Below are positions 50,702 to 60,925 of a stretch of DNA of 64,000 bases, in pieces. Position 1 is the first letter of the stretch; each line of letters opens with the position of its first letter. The translations under genes and the position numbers were made by a program. The notes under the pieces were generated by a model. It was not told where the DNA came from. It did no database searches and saw only the letters and a list, made by a program, of their open reading frames with translations. Source of the DNA: Spongilla lacustris (Eukaryota > Porifera > Demospongiae > Spongillida > Spongillidae); the NCBI GenBank assembly GCA_949361645.1, contig OX442418.1:1115226-1179225 (forward strand), in the 5' to 3' direction.

Positions 50702-51737
50702 GAACAGTGTTGTCATGGTTTCCAGGCACATTTGACAGCCAATCCAAATGAGTTCTACATCTAGCATGTGGCTTGTGTACGTAATTTTTTTTTTTTTTTT
50801 GTTTATGTATTTATCTTACAAATGTATCTCTTTCTTCATATGTTTGTGTCAGACGCAATGGACTTATGCTATTTTTCATGTGTATGTCTGTAAGCCCCTC
50901 CCCCTCCCTTGTTTAGACCTATGCCAGTCACTTAACTATATATGTGGGAATGATTTTTATTGTTTATTGAAAACATTAGCAAATGGGACAATGGGTTAGA
51001 CATATGATGACCTACTTGTTAGGAGAGACATTTCGCATGGGGATATTCAGTTGATATACTAGACATACCTTTAATTTTATTCCAACTACTCCTTCTTATT
51101 CTCGATTCTCCACCCTCCACCTCCTCTTCATTTGTACCTCGGGCTTATTGTAAATGTGAGTGTTGTTGACCTATTTAATCAAGATACTGCATCATGCCAA
51201 TGGGGTATGAAATAGTGCAGGTATACACCACACGTTTCAAATGCACAAACCTGAGATAATCCCAGGGCATTTCCAGTACATCAATTACCCCATGTGACAG
51301 GATACCATTGGGCATTTCCTGTATATCAATGTCCCCATGTGACAGGGATACCATTGGGTAGGCTTTTCCATGATGCTTAATGTACAGCTCGTTCTCACTC
51401 GCCTCGTGTGTAAAATTTTATGCATTCTTGCATTTGAAGCACTGACCATGTGTTTAGTTAAATAGACCAGCTAGCTAAACCTTTGCGTCATCAACCAAGA
51501 GGGAGCTTGAAGTGGACAGATCACAGAAGAAGATGGTTATACCACAAGTAATGAGGTGGTTTGTCACAGTACTGAAGAAGCCAACTCCTCGCAACTCAAT
51601 GAAGCACTTGAGGAATCCATGAGTACCAGAGAAAGAGGGAGGATGGTGATAGTGACCTGTGTGCTATATGGCTTGTGTTATAAAATGTAGTGTGCTATGG
51701 TATATATCCTGGTGCTATATGGTAATTATAACTTGGT
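50702..51737. other. PARD3 3' flank with a dispersed repeat
   Basis: No gene. The segment about 51400-51545 (TTGCATTTGAAGCACTGACC ... CAACCAAGAGGGAGCT) recurs in the same orientation at 57955-58062. The ATACCATTGGG/CATGTGACAGG motifs at 51280-51360 recur in inverted form at 57740-57900. Confidence 0.6.
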
Positions 51738-51998
51738 GCTATGGTATCCTGGTGCTATGGGAGTCTAGTGCTATGGTGCTATGGTATCCTGGTGCTATGG
51801 GAGTCTAGTGCTATGGTGCTATGGTATCCTGGTGCTATGGGAGTCTAGTGCTATGGTGCTATGGTATCCTGGTGCTATGGGAGTCTAGTGCTATGGTGCT
51901 ATGGTATCCTGGTGCTATGGGAGTTTAGTGCTATGGTGCTATGGTATCCTGGTGCTATGGGAGTCTAGTGCTATGGTGCTATGGTATCCTGGTGCTAA
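51738..51998. repeat. 40-bp minisatellite, about 6 copies
   Basis: The unit contains GGTGCTATGGTATCCTGGTG and CTATGGGAGTCTAGTGCTAT with almost no divergence. Confidence 0.92.
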
Positions 51999-52386
51999 GA
52001 TTTGATCACAGAAAGTACTGGCCTACACAAACATCACGATTCTACCTGCAGGCACACATGTTATTGTGATGTGACCATTATGTTTGCCTGGGAAATCCAT
52101 GTGCAACCTAGCTATGTACACCTTCAGGTTAGCATAATCCACCATATATGGAAATACTGACATGCTTCCACTAAATGTGCTATGCTTTTCATGTATGAAA
52201 GAATTGCTACATGATATGCATAGCAAAATGTTGATCTTGTCATCCTGTCAAACTAGATGTATATATATGTAAAAAAAAACATCCAAACATCCCTCCTTCA
52301 CCAAGCTTCTGATATACACAGTTATGTAAGACTGCATGTCTCCCATCAGAAGATGTGATCAGGCATGCAGGATTGATCGCGATCGA
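51999..52386. other. No gene seen; 3' flank of the minus-strand TRIM-NHL gene
   Basis: AT-rich sequence with short frames only. Confidence 0.4.
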
Positions 52387-54238
52387 TTACACAACATACT
52401 TAAATACAGTATTAGCAAAACAGTTTGCTACATATAGACTACCACGTATAGGATCTAGAATAACCCCACGAAGTTGATTGAGACTGCCAACTGTGTGGAT
52501 CTTGTTTCCTTGAGGATCAAAGATGGAGAGACAGTTGCTCTTCATCTCACAGACCATGCTGTAACCTTCTTCATCAACTGCTATTCCCCATGGATTCTTT
52601 ACATCTCCATATGATCTGACATAGGTCCCCTCGGGTGTGAAGATTTTGATGGTATTAGAACTATAGGCTGCAACATGGATGTTGCCTTGAGGGTCAAAGG
52701 CAAGACCAGTTGGATATTGAAAACCTAGGTTACCAGAGACATTACCATTTATGGTCAATAACCAGCTGCCATTTTGATCCAACATTACTACTCTGTGGTT
52801 GCGCCAATCAGAAACTATAAGCCTATCTCTGTGGTCAACAATAACTGATGTTGGTCCACTAAACTGTCCCTGACCAAACTTCTGCAGGAACTGTCCTCCT
52901 GTTGTCAGCTTCTGTATACGATGATTGCCATATTCAGCAACATACATCACATTTTCCTTGATGAATATACCATTTGGATGACTGAACTGACCATCACCAC
53001 TCCCAACACTACCTATGGTTCTCTTCTGATGACCAGCTTGGTCAAACACATGAATACTATGATCACTGCTGCAAGCTATATAGATGCCTCCACTGTCATG
53101 GATGGCAATACCTAATGGACCACCACTACAATTGATAACCTGCTGGGGGTTACATAAGGTGAGGTAGTTAGGCTTAGGCCTCACATCAAGGTCATGAGGA
53201 CTGTTCTGTACATGTTCACCATCCATTGTGATGACCAGCTGGTGAGGATCAGATGCTTGTGGGGTGAGGGTGATGGTATAGGTACCATCCCCATGGTCCT
53301 CCACCTCTCCAAACTCAACTGCTCCACCATGTGACTTGGGCCTCAGCTCAACCTTCACCTGCAGACCACCATATGGGTACCTCTCTCCCTTTGAGGTCTT
53401 GGTCTCCACTTTAACACAGTACACTTCTCTCACCCTGGCTGCTGACCCAGAAGACCATGTGCTTTGTGATGGAGATGGAGGTGAGTCCATTACATGACCA
53501 AATATGGAGAGTTCCTTCATGAGGGAATCAGTTGGTAGGGACACATGTATGTCACTGTACTGGGTGGGAGTGAGGGACACATTCCCAACCTTCTTCAGGG
53601 TGGCCTTCAGTTCAGTGGGTAGCAGTCCTCCAAGAGCTACCACTTCATGGTCAGTGTGGGTCTGGAGGATGTGGGAGGTCATCTCAGTGTAGCCACCAAT
53701 CTCATCTTGCATCTTCACAAACTGTTCCTTCTGGAGGGTCAGATATGTTATCTTGGAAAGTGAAATGGCCTCCATCTCTGATAACAGTGTCTTCTTCCTT
53801 TCCTCTATGGTTTGGTGGAGCTGTTCAAAGGTTTCGTTTATGAGAAGTGTGGCATTCTCTCTGGAGGTATCTGGTATGGTAATACTTCTCTGACAGGTAG
53901 GACATTCCATGTTGTGCTTGGTCCCAGACCTCTCTATCTCCTTATGTAGACACTGGGCACAGAAGCAGTGGAGACATGGAAGGATCCTGGGATCTCTGTA
54001 AGTCTTAGAACACAGCTGACATATGGTGTGTGGAGGGAAGAGCGCAGAGCTGTGAAACAAAGTTAGTTACGTATACAAATTTGCACGTACATGTACATGT
54101 ACTAGCTATTAAATGGTAAGACCGTAGGCATACACCTTACTTTGCGCTACGTTTACCGTCTTACCAGCTATTTGTACACTCTCGTTCCTCGACTTCTGTT
54201 AAAGGTGTGGCTTTTGGATCTGGCTGCCGAGAAGCCAT
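52387..54238 (-). CDS. TRIM-NHL protein lacking both B-boxes (RING, coiled coil, filamin, NHL)
   Basis: Exon 1 (54238-54165) encodes MASRQPDPKATPLTEVEERE and ends at donor TG|GTAAGA. Exon 2 (54049-52387) follows acceptor TTTCACAG in the matching phase, giving about 578 residues. The RING (CQLC, then CLHCFCAQC, then CPTC) is followed at once by the coiled coil; relative to the copy at 8151 about 520 bp (some 174 codons) holding both B-boxes are gone without breaking the frame, at about 53864-53880. A filamin-type domain (YTITLTPQ) and about five to six NHL repeats (HPNGIFIKENVMYVAEYGNH is one) complete it. NHL propellers bind RNA or protein; RING domains recruit E2 enzymes. The frame is open throughout, so it may be functional. 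Exon 1 was chosen from a clean ATG and matching phase. Confidence 0.88.
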
Positions 54239-54251
54239 ATTTACATCCGCT

Positions 54252-54380
54252 ATGAAACGCCCACATATTAAAATAACTCTTCAAGCGTATTGCGGGCCAC
54301 CAGAGCTAGCTGCAGTGGCTGCTGCTGCACTGACACAGAGAGGAAAAGGGTCTGGCGTGCCATCCTATGAGACGTTGTAA
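54252..54380 (+). CDS. 42-codon ORF divergent from TRIM-NHL, unknown
   Basis: An ATG 13 bp from the TRIM-NHL start, on the opposite strand, opens 42 codons ending in SGVPSYETL and a stop that overlaps AATAAA (54379-54384). The composition (AAVAAAALTQRGKG) looks protein-like, but I recognise no family. Chance remains the simplest explanation. Confidence 0.2.
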   Translation: MKRPHIKITLQAYCGPPELAAVAAAALTQRGKGSGVPSYETL

Positions 54381-55824
54381 TAAAAGTTTACATACATGCG
54401 CACCTCCCACTGACTGAATTGGCAGAAAGCGCTAGCGGACAGCACCCTGCCCGGCTGCATGCGACCACTGGTTGAATCGGCCGAAAGCGGCCCCCCCTTC
54501 CGGGGGCGCCCATGGCAAATCAAATAACTTTCCCGCGGCCCGTAACCCTACGCGCGAAGCAAACTTTTGAATGGACACGGATTGCAACATACCTACTACA
54601 TGTATACTGTATATGTAATATCGTACGTGTACATGTATACTGTACTATCATAGAGATTTGGTACTATCGTACATGCAGCCGAATACGGTGCAAGTGAAGT
54701 GTTCTCAGGCTATACTAATAGTGCGTTTGACAACAGGAGAATCACAAAATGTTCAAGTGCAGAGGAGGGACGCCCATTGATGTAACGTCTCACTCTGCGA
54801 CGTATACGTTCTCCGGCGGCGAAGTTTGATCGAATAACAGTTGGGGTGATCGCGTGATCTTCAGGACAAAGTTTCAAGTAATTAATACATGTACATGCAG
54901 TGCGCAAAAACTTTAGAAAGTGAGCGAGGTTAAAAATAATAATGATATAGTTCTGCACGCCAGGTATCAACCATGCACCATTCAAAACCACAGCCACGGC
55001 CGGTGAGTCCATATTTTATATCTACCAGCCCTAATAATATTCCTGCGCATTCTACATCTTGACTGGATTATAATTATAACTACTGAAGCCGCGGTATAAG
55101 ACCACAAGAGTGCTCCCACTGAGTTTTTGCCGAGAGGGGGTCTAGTCCGCTTAACTTGAGCATTTAAGGCCCTGGAATGTTTGCGCGTCAACGTGACGTC
55201 ATAATTAGAAGTGACGTTACATCCGGAGTACATCCGCCGAATGCAGTTCCTTGAAGAGCACTATTGCTTCCTGGAATCTACAAACCTATCCATTTGCCTG
55301 CGTAGGTGTGAAAGTGCGCACTTTTAGAATGCCATGGAATGGCTCATTTAGTGATGCTCTGGGTATATCGTCTTGTGTTAGTTCAGCCGAAGTACTGGGA
55401 TTTTCACTAATGCATTCACTAGACGCCATCCTTCAGAAACTTTGAACGAGAATGCGAAGCATGATCACAGCATGTACCTGGAGGGGTCCTCCATACTGCA
55501 TTCATCATTCTTACCTCAAATTTGAAGCCAACTAAGCCAACACACGCGAGAATACACGCACACCGTAGCGAAGAACGTACTCCGGACGTTGACGTCACGT
55601 GTAATCAATACTAATTGCATTCCTTGCGCCCTTAAATGAAAAGGTCCATTCATCGGCGGTTACAATCAGCTTTTGCAGGACAACAGTGCAAAATTCATTG
55701 ATTAGAAGGATTGCTACATGTGCGTTAAGCAGCCTTATAATAGAGATCCATGTCTACAGTGATTGTATATAGTCTACATGTAGAACTCTTTCTATGGTAT
55801 ATATGCATGGCTCATTGTCTTCCT
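54381..55824. other. No supported gene
   Basis: Contains a repeat shared with 21386-21480 (GAATCGGCCGAAAGCGG and GGGGGCGCCC at 54411-54512). Short frames of 61 to 100 codons occur on both strands without motifs. Confidence 0.4.
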
Positions 55825-57685
55825 TCAGACTACACAAATTCCTCTAGCTGATTCAGACATTTCACCTTCCACATATAGATCTGGCACAACTTCACTATGG
55901 TGCTTGCAAAAGAATTGGGCATTAGCATTGGGTAAGCACATTGCTGTGCATTGCTGGCCCTTCCTTTTACCACTTTTAAATACAGCAGTGCACTGTTGTT
56001 TCGCATTTCTCTCACGAGCTCCTTGCAACTTTTGCTCTTCTCTGCCTTCTAGCTTCTTCTGTCCCTGAAGTGCATCTTCCTCTTCCATCATACTGATCCA
56101 TTCATCAGCTGTTGCATGCTGTGCACCAACTCACCAAGTAGGGTGTGTAACCTTTTTCATAAATCAAAATCGATTATTTCGACTATGAAAAAAAGTCCAA
56201 TCGATTTTTCAGGTTTATAGCAACTTGTCAATCGGTTATTAGAAACATTAAATCGATTTTGGCGATTAATTAATGCACTATCAATTTGCCAACGATTACC
56301 TAGGTTTTTCCAGGTTTTCCCGACTTTTTTGATATTAATCACAGTTTCTCGAGTCAATACATGCATAACCAGTTGTATTGCTTCAGCTGCTTATTCCCAA
56401 CTTTAAATCATTAAAACAACATGTGCATGTACACGCGTACGTGCCCTATAAGATAGTATCCACAGGGACTGCGAACGAGGTGCATTCCAATGTTACGCCA
56501 AATGATTCAATGACCGTCACGGTGGATGGGAATTATAAGATTTTTTCACCGATAGAGTAAAACACGTTCTTGTTTGTTCGCTCGCTTACCAACGCACTAC
56601 TAAGTATAGGCAGGGACAGATAAGAATTTTAGCTTATTGAGATAAAAACGAAAATGACTACCCGGTAGTTTTCTAAAGTGTCATTACCATATCCACCCCG
56701 CAGCTTGCTCTCGAAACAAATAAAATGTTCCTTTCAGGTACAAAATGCCTGAAACGCGTATAATTCCCATCCGCCGCGCCATGACATCGAAAGTTATAAT
56801 CCATTGTTCGTACTGTCATTGAGCAGAACCAGTGCAGCTAGAAACCTCATGGTGGAACACGCATATGTGATATGACAAAGCCGCCAATCAAGACATGTAC
56901 ATCAGAATGTCGTGGCCGATCTCGAACGTCTGGAAAAGAGCCAGTGTACCTAAGTATTTGGACACCTGTCACCTATGCAAAAGAGTACGTAGCGCGTTTG
57001 ATGAACGCACATGTACTATACTGCAGAGCGTGAACGTGCTTATACCTTCAGCCGGGTCCCCAGACTATTAGTTTTGATAACATCAACAATGTTTCTATAA
57101 TCTATTTACCGATTAATTAACCCGTACATATTAGCAAGCCTTTGTACAGGCGGCGGGAAAAGCGGAGGACATATACAAAGGGGTAATCGATTTCCTACAG
57201 ATTTTTGCATATGAAGGAAACGAATATCGACTAATCGCGACTAAGAAAAACAGAATCGGTTATTTCGACTAAAGGAAATTCGGAAATCGGTAACTGCTAA
57301 ATGCATAGTCGACCGAATAGGTAATCGCGAATAATCGGTTAACCCGAAAAACCTGAAAATCGGTTACACACCCTAGCACCAAGTGCCCTAATGAGTCATG
57401 CTCTCCATTTTCTGTTGCATTTTCCCTTCCCACCTGTTCTGGATGGAATTTATTCACTAATACCTTTAAAGCACACAGGGCTCGTTTCAGTTATCTGTTT
57501 TCTATCTGTAACCTCTCCATCCGTGAAAGGTCATGCTTATGCATATCCAAGCGCCTTTTTGCTCCACAAAGTACTGTTGAAATTGTTGGGGTGCTAGATT
57601 CACCAATTGAAGTCAGGTGTGCAGTTGGATCATTTGCTGCAGCTCTAACTGCCAAATTGTATAGGGGACGGTTTTTCCTTTGGCA
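55825..57685 (-). pseudogene. Unrecognised gene split by a hAT-type element, one in-frame stop
   Basis: Upstream segment 57685-57381: after acceptor AACACAG it reads CQRKNRPLYNLAVRAAAND..., then a coiled-coil-like stretch (MERLQIENR). A TAA at 57493-57491 stands where CAA would continue the heptads, and the frame goes on (LKRALCALKVLVNKFHPEQ ... HDSLGHL). Downstream segment 56118-55825: HATADEWISMMEEEDALQ, then a basic region with C-x-T...GQQC...FCKHH, a likely zinc-binding cluster, to a stop. Between them lies a 1,237-bp hAT-type element. The two segments join in phase if GT at 57379-57378 and AG at 56120-56119 are used. I do not recognise the family; it may itself derive from a transposon. 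Confidence 0.4.
56139..57375 (+). mobile_element. hAT-type element (TAGGGTGTGTAACC family)
   Basis: The ends TAGGGTGTGTAACC and GGTTACACACCCTA are intact. The flanking octamers TCACCAAG (56131-56138) and GCACCAAG (57376-57383) match at seven of eight positions, a slightly decayed 8-bp duplication. The interior is AT-rich with AATCGATT-type subterminal motifs and matches 49288-50188 inverted. No transposase is encoded. Confidence 0.88.
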
Positions 57686-57719
57686 CTGTGTTAATACCAG
57701 ATAGAGGAGAAATGCCAGC

Positions 57720-58337
57720 TGCATAATTGATATACTGGACATGCCCAATGGTATCCTGTCACATGGGCATAATGGTATCCTGTCACATGGGGTAATTGAT
57801 ATACTGGACATGCCCAATTCAATGGTATCCTGCCACATGAGGATATTGATATACTGCAGGACATGCCCAATGGTATCCTTATTGATATACCCACACAACA
57901 TGTTCTCACTTCCTTAGCTTGTTCTCACGAGCAGTATGTAAAAAATTACGCACTCTTGCATTTGAAGCACTGATCATGTGTTTAGTTATATAGACCAGCT
58001 AGCTAAACCTTTGCATCATCAACCAAGAGGGAGCTCATTGAAGTGGACAGATCACAGAAGATGCATGGTTCTAGCACTCTCATATCTGGTAAGGAGGTGG
58101 CATGCACTGTTGAGGATCGACGAAATCCACTGATATCCATAGCAATGTCAACATAGCACATGGTCACCATAGAACCAGTATAATAACACCAGTATAATAG
58201 CACAGGGTCACTGTAGCACCAGTATAATAGCACCAGTATAATAGCACAGGGTCACTGTAGCACCAGGATACATAGCACAGGGTCACGGTAGCACCAGGAT
58301 ACATAGCACAGGGTGTCCATAGCACCAGGATACATAG
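57720..58337. repeat. Short imperfect repeats and a duplicated segment
   Basis: At 57740-57900 units like CCCAATGGTATCCTGTCACATG alternate with ATTGATATACTGGACATG. At 57955-58062 lies the segment shared with 51400-51545. At 58160-58337 units like GCACCAGTATAATAGCACAG and GGTCACTGTA repeat about eight times. Confidence 0.7.
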
Positions 58338-58469
58338 TGTAATGAACTAGTGATTAACACCTGAGGTGTGAGTACACGTGTTCAACCCTTATATAGGTAG
58401 CTAGTACTTTTGTCTGTCTATGTACTTTGTGTGTGCCCTTTTCCATTAAACTAGTAGACCTACATTACA
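58338..58469 (+). repeat. 5' LTR of the truncated gypsy element
   Basis: TG...CA boundaries, with the primer-binding site one base downstream. It includes a TATATAGG promoter-like motif at about 58391. No partner LTR is in the window, so the left boundary is inferred. Confidence 0.65.
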
Positions 58470-60900
58470 TTGGTGGCAGCGGTGGGATGGCTAAATCCAG
58501 TATCCCGCTACCTGAAATTTGCGTAGAGGACTTTGAGCACTCGTGGACCAAATTTCGATTGGCGGTTGCGGCCAACAAATGGGAGAAAGAAAAGGAGCTG
58601 ACTGTACTTCCTGCATTGCTACGAGGTAAACTGGTCGAGTACTATGTGTCTCTTGAAGATGAAAAGAAAGCCGACCCTGAGACATTAAGAAAGGCGTTGA
58701 TGGATAGAGCGGGCATCTCGAAGGATCCCTTAGCGTCTGCGAAAGTCTTCTCTGAGCGCAGGCAAGGCGAACAAGAAACCGTGACAGATTTCGAGGGTGC
58801 TCTTAAAAAGCTCTTCAAGGAAGCTTACCCTGAAGAGACTGCTTCAACGTCTGGGGTGCTGCGACAAAGATTTCTCACGGGGTTACGCTCAGAAATAACT
58901 AAGCACATCCTACTCAGAGGAAACCCCACTACTTTGGACCAGGCTGTGAAGGATGCTGTCTCAATTGAGCGTGCACTGGCATTTGAGGATGGCCATCGAA
59001 TAGCACCAGTGCAAGCAGTGAGAGCCAAGATATTGTCGGATACCTCAGGGGGGAACGAGGAGCTTCAGAAGACGCTGGATCAGGTGCTTAAAAGGTTGGA
59101 GGGGCTGGAGGCACGTTTTGGAGAGAAGCAGGTGAACGATACGCGTCCACGTCGCCGTTGCTACAGATGTGGCAAGGAGGGACACATACGTCGAAACTGC
59201 TCTTATGGTAAAGAGACGTGTGGAGTCGTCTCGGATCGAGAAGAAGAGAGGAGCGATAGGACGTCATTGAAGGTATGTGGGGTTAATTTCACTACCCTAC
59301 AAGTACAAGGGATGTTAGCAGGTCGACCCTTGGGCTTTTTGATAGACTCAGGGGCAGCAGTATCGGTAGTGACCTATGGCGTTCTACCCTCTAGTATCCG
59401 TGCCGAAATTAGCAACGTGGCGCCTATTGCGATCGGTGCAAATGGAAGCCCACTGGACGTAGTTGGTCGTGTGAACATTGAAATCACAATGGATACATTC
59501 TGTACAAATCATTCTTTTATTGTGGTACAGAAACTTACTGTTGACTGTTTATTGGGCATGGACTTTTTGGCTAAGCACGGGGCAGTAATTGATTGTGTGA
59601 AGAATTCATTATCACTAACATCGGGATCCGCCTACTTGCAACTTCATGAAACAAAAAAGCCTGTCAGTGATATCGTGGCAGTTGTTTCTGTCTCAGAGAC
59701 AGTGCAGATTTCCGCAAGGTCAAAAGGGTTTGTTAGAGGAACAATCACACATCCAGGCATAAAGGCAGGGCAAGAGGGATTGGTGGAGCCTAAGTATAAG
59801 GGTCAAGGCAGGTTGTTGGTTGCTAGAAGCCTGAATACTGTAAACCCGCAAAATGAAGTGCCCATTCAGGTTATAAACACAGGGCATGAGCCTATCACAT
59901 TGTATTCTGGAATGTCAATAGCTAGTTTCAGCTCCAGTGTGGAGATAATGTCAGTTAGTGACAAGGAGCACTCTCCAGATAATATGCAAGGTGATGGTAT
60001 GCCAGATGTGGATCTTGCTGGAGCTAACCTCAGTCCCTCTCAGAAGCACGACTTAAATAGACTGATTTGGGAATTTCAGGATCTATTTGTTTCAGAAGGA
60101 GGATGCACTGGACGGACTTCTGTCATCAAGCATACCATCCGCACTGAAGGGTCACCAATTCGGCAACCACTCCGAAGAATTCCATTTGTGCTTCAGGATA
60201 CTGTTAAGACAGAGATCAAGAAGATGCTTCAGCAAGGGGTGATCCGGAAGAGTTGCAGTCCTTGGTCATCCCCAGTGGTAATGATAAAGAAGAAAAATGG
60301 GGCTTGGAGATTCTGCATAGACTTCAGAAAAGTTAATTCTGTGACCCATAAAGATGCTTATCCTCTGCCGCGGATTGATGAAACTCTGGAGTCACTCTCT
60401 GGGTCTCAGTATTTTACTACCTTGGATCTAGCCTCTGGATATTGGCAAGTAGAGGTGAGTGAAAGTGATAAGGAGAAAACAGCATTCTCAACCAGAGATG
60501 GTCATTATGAATTTAACGTCATGCCTTTTGGTCTAACCAATGCTCCAGCAACTTTTCAAAGGCTGATGGAATGTGTTCTGGCTGGGCTCACATTTGAACA
60601 GTGTCTTATATATCTTGATGATATAGTTGTGTTCAGTGCCACATTTCCTCAACACCTCGAACGACTCAGGACAGTGTTTGAACACCTTGCCCATGCTGGT
60701 CTGAAACTAAAACCTAACAAGTGCCACTTTGCTAGAAGTGAGATTCGCTATCTTGGTCACATTGTATCTCGAGATGGAGTGAAGGCTGACCCAGAGAAGT
60801 TGCGTGCTATAACTTCATATCCTATTCCACGCGATGTCAAGGAGTTAAGACAATTTCTTGGCTTGGCTAATTATTATCGTCGCTTTATTGAAGCATGGCC
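58338..60900 (+). mobile_element. Truncated Ty3/gypsy retrotransposon (5' part only)
   Basis: A short 132-bp 5' LTR (58338-58469, TGTAATGAAC ... CATTACA) is followed by a tRNA-Leu-type primer-binding site (58471-58488) and one gag-pro-pol frame. Homology ends after YYRRFIE at about 60893. RNase H, integrase and the 3' LTR are absent. It belongs to a different lineage from the element at 30084, with a shorter LTR and gag fused to pol. Confidence 0.85.
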
Positions 60901-60925
60901 AGAAATTGCATGCCTTCATTACTAA
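58487..60925 (+). CDS. Gypsy Gag-protease-reverse transcriptase polyprotein, 3' truncated
   Basis: The Met at 58487 falls inside the primer-binding site. Gag covers about 220 codons, then a CCHC knuckle (CYRCGKEGHIRRNC, ~59159), an aspartic protease (FLIDSGAAVSVV, ~59335; LLGMDFL, ~59550) and reverse transcriptase (MPFGLTNAP ~60520; YLDDIVVFS ~60610). It ends after QFLGLANYYRRF, where the RT-RNase H linker would begin. The last dozen codons are unrelated flanking sequence to a stop. It has no internal stops or frameshifts over 813 codons. Without RNase H and integrase it cannot move on its own. Confidence 0.88.
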   Translation: MAKSSIPLPEICVEDFEHSWTKFRLAVAANKWEKEKELTVLPALLRGKLVEYYVSLEDEKKADPETLRKALMDRAGISKDPLASAKVFSERRQGEQETVTDFEGALKKLFKEAYPEETASTSGVLRQRFLTGLRSEITKHILLRGNPTTLDQAVKDAVSIERALAFEDGHRIAPVQAVRAKILSDTSGGNEELQKTLDQVLKRLEGLEARFGEKQVNDTRPRRRCYRCGKEGHIRRNCSYGKETCGVVSDREEERSDRTSLKVCGVNFTTLQVQGMLAGRPLGFLIDSGAAVSVVTYGVLPSSIRAEISNVAPIAIGANGSPLDVVGRVNIEITMDTFCTNHSFIVVQKLTVDCLLGMDFLAKHGAVIDCVKNSLSLTSGSAYLQLHETKKPVSDIVAVVSVSETVQISARSKGFVRGTITHPGIKAGQEGLVEPKYKGQGRLLVARSLNTVNPQNEVPIQVINTGHEPITLYSGMSIASFSSSVEIMSVSDKEHSPDNMQGDGMPDVDLAGANLSPSQKHDLNRLIWEFQDLFVSEGGCTGRTSVIKHTIRTEGSPIRQPLRRIPFVLQDTVKTEIKKMLQQGVIRKSCSPWSSPVVMIKKKNGAWRFCIDFRKVNSVTHKDAYPLPRIDETLESLSGSQYFTTLDLASGYWQVEVSESDKEKTAFSTRDGHYEFNVMPFGLTNAPATFQRLMECVLAGLTFEQCLIYLDDIVVFSATFPQHLERLRTVFEHLAHAGLKLKPNKCHFARSEIRYLGHIVSRDGVKADPEKLRAITSYPIPRDVKELRQFLGLANYYRRFIEAWPEIACLHY

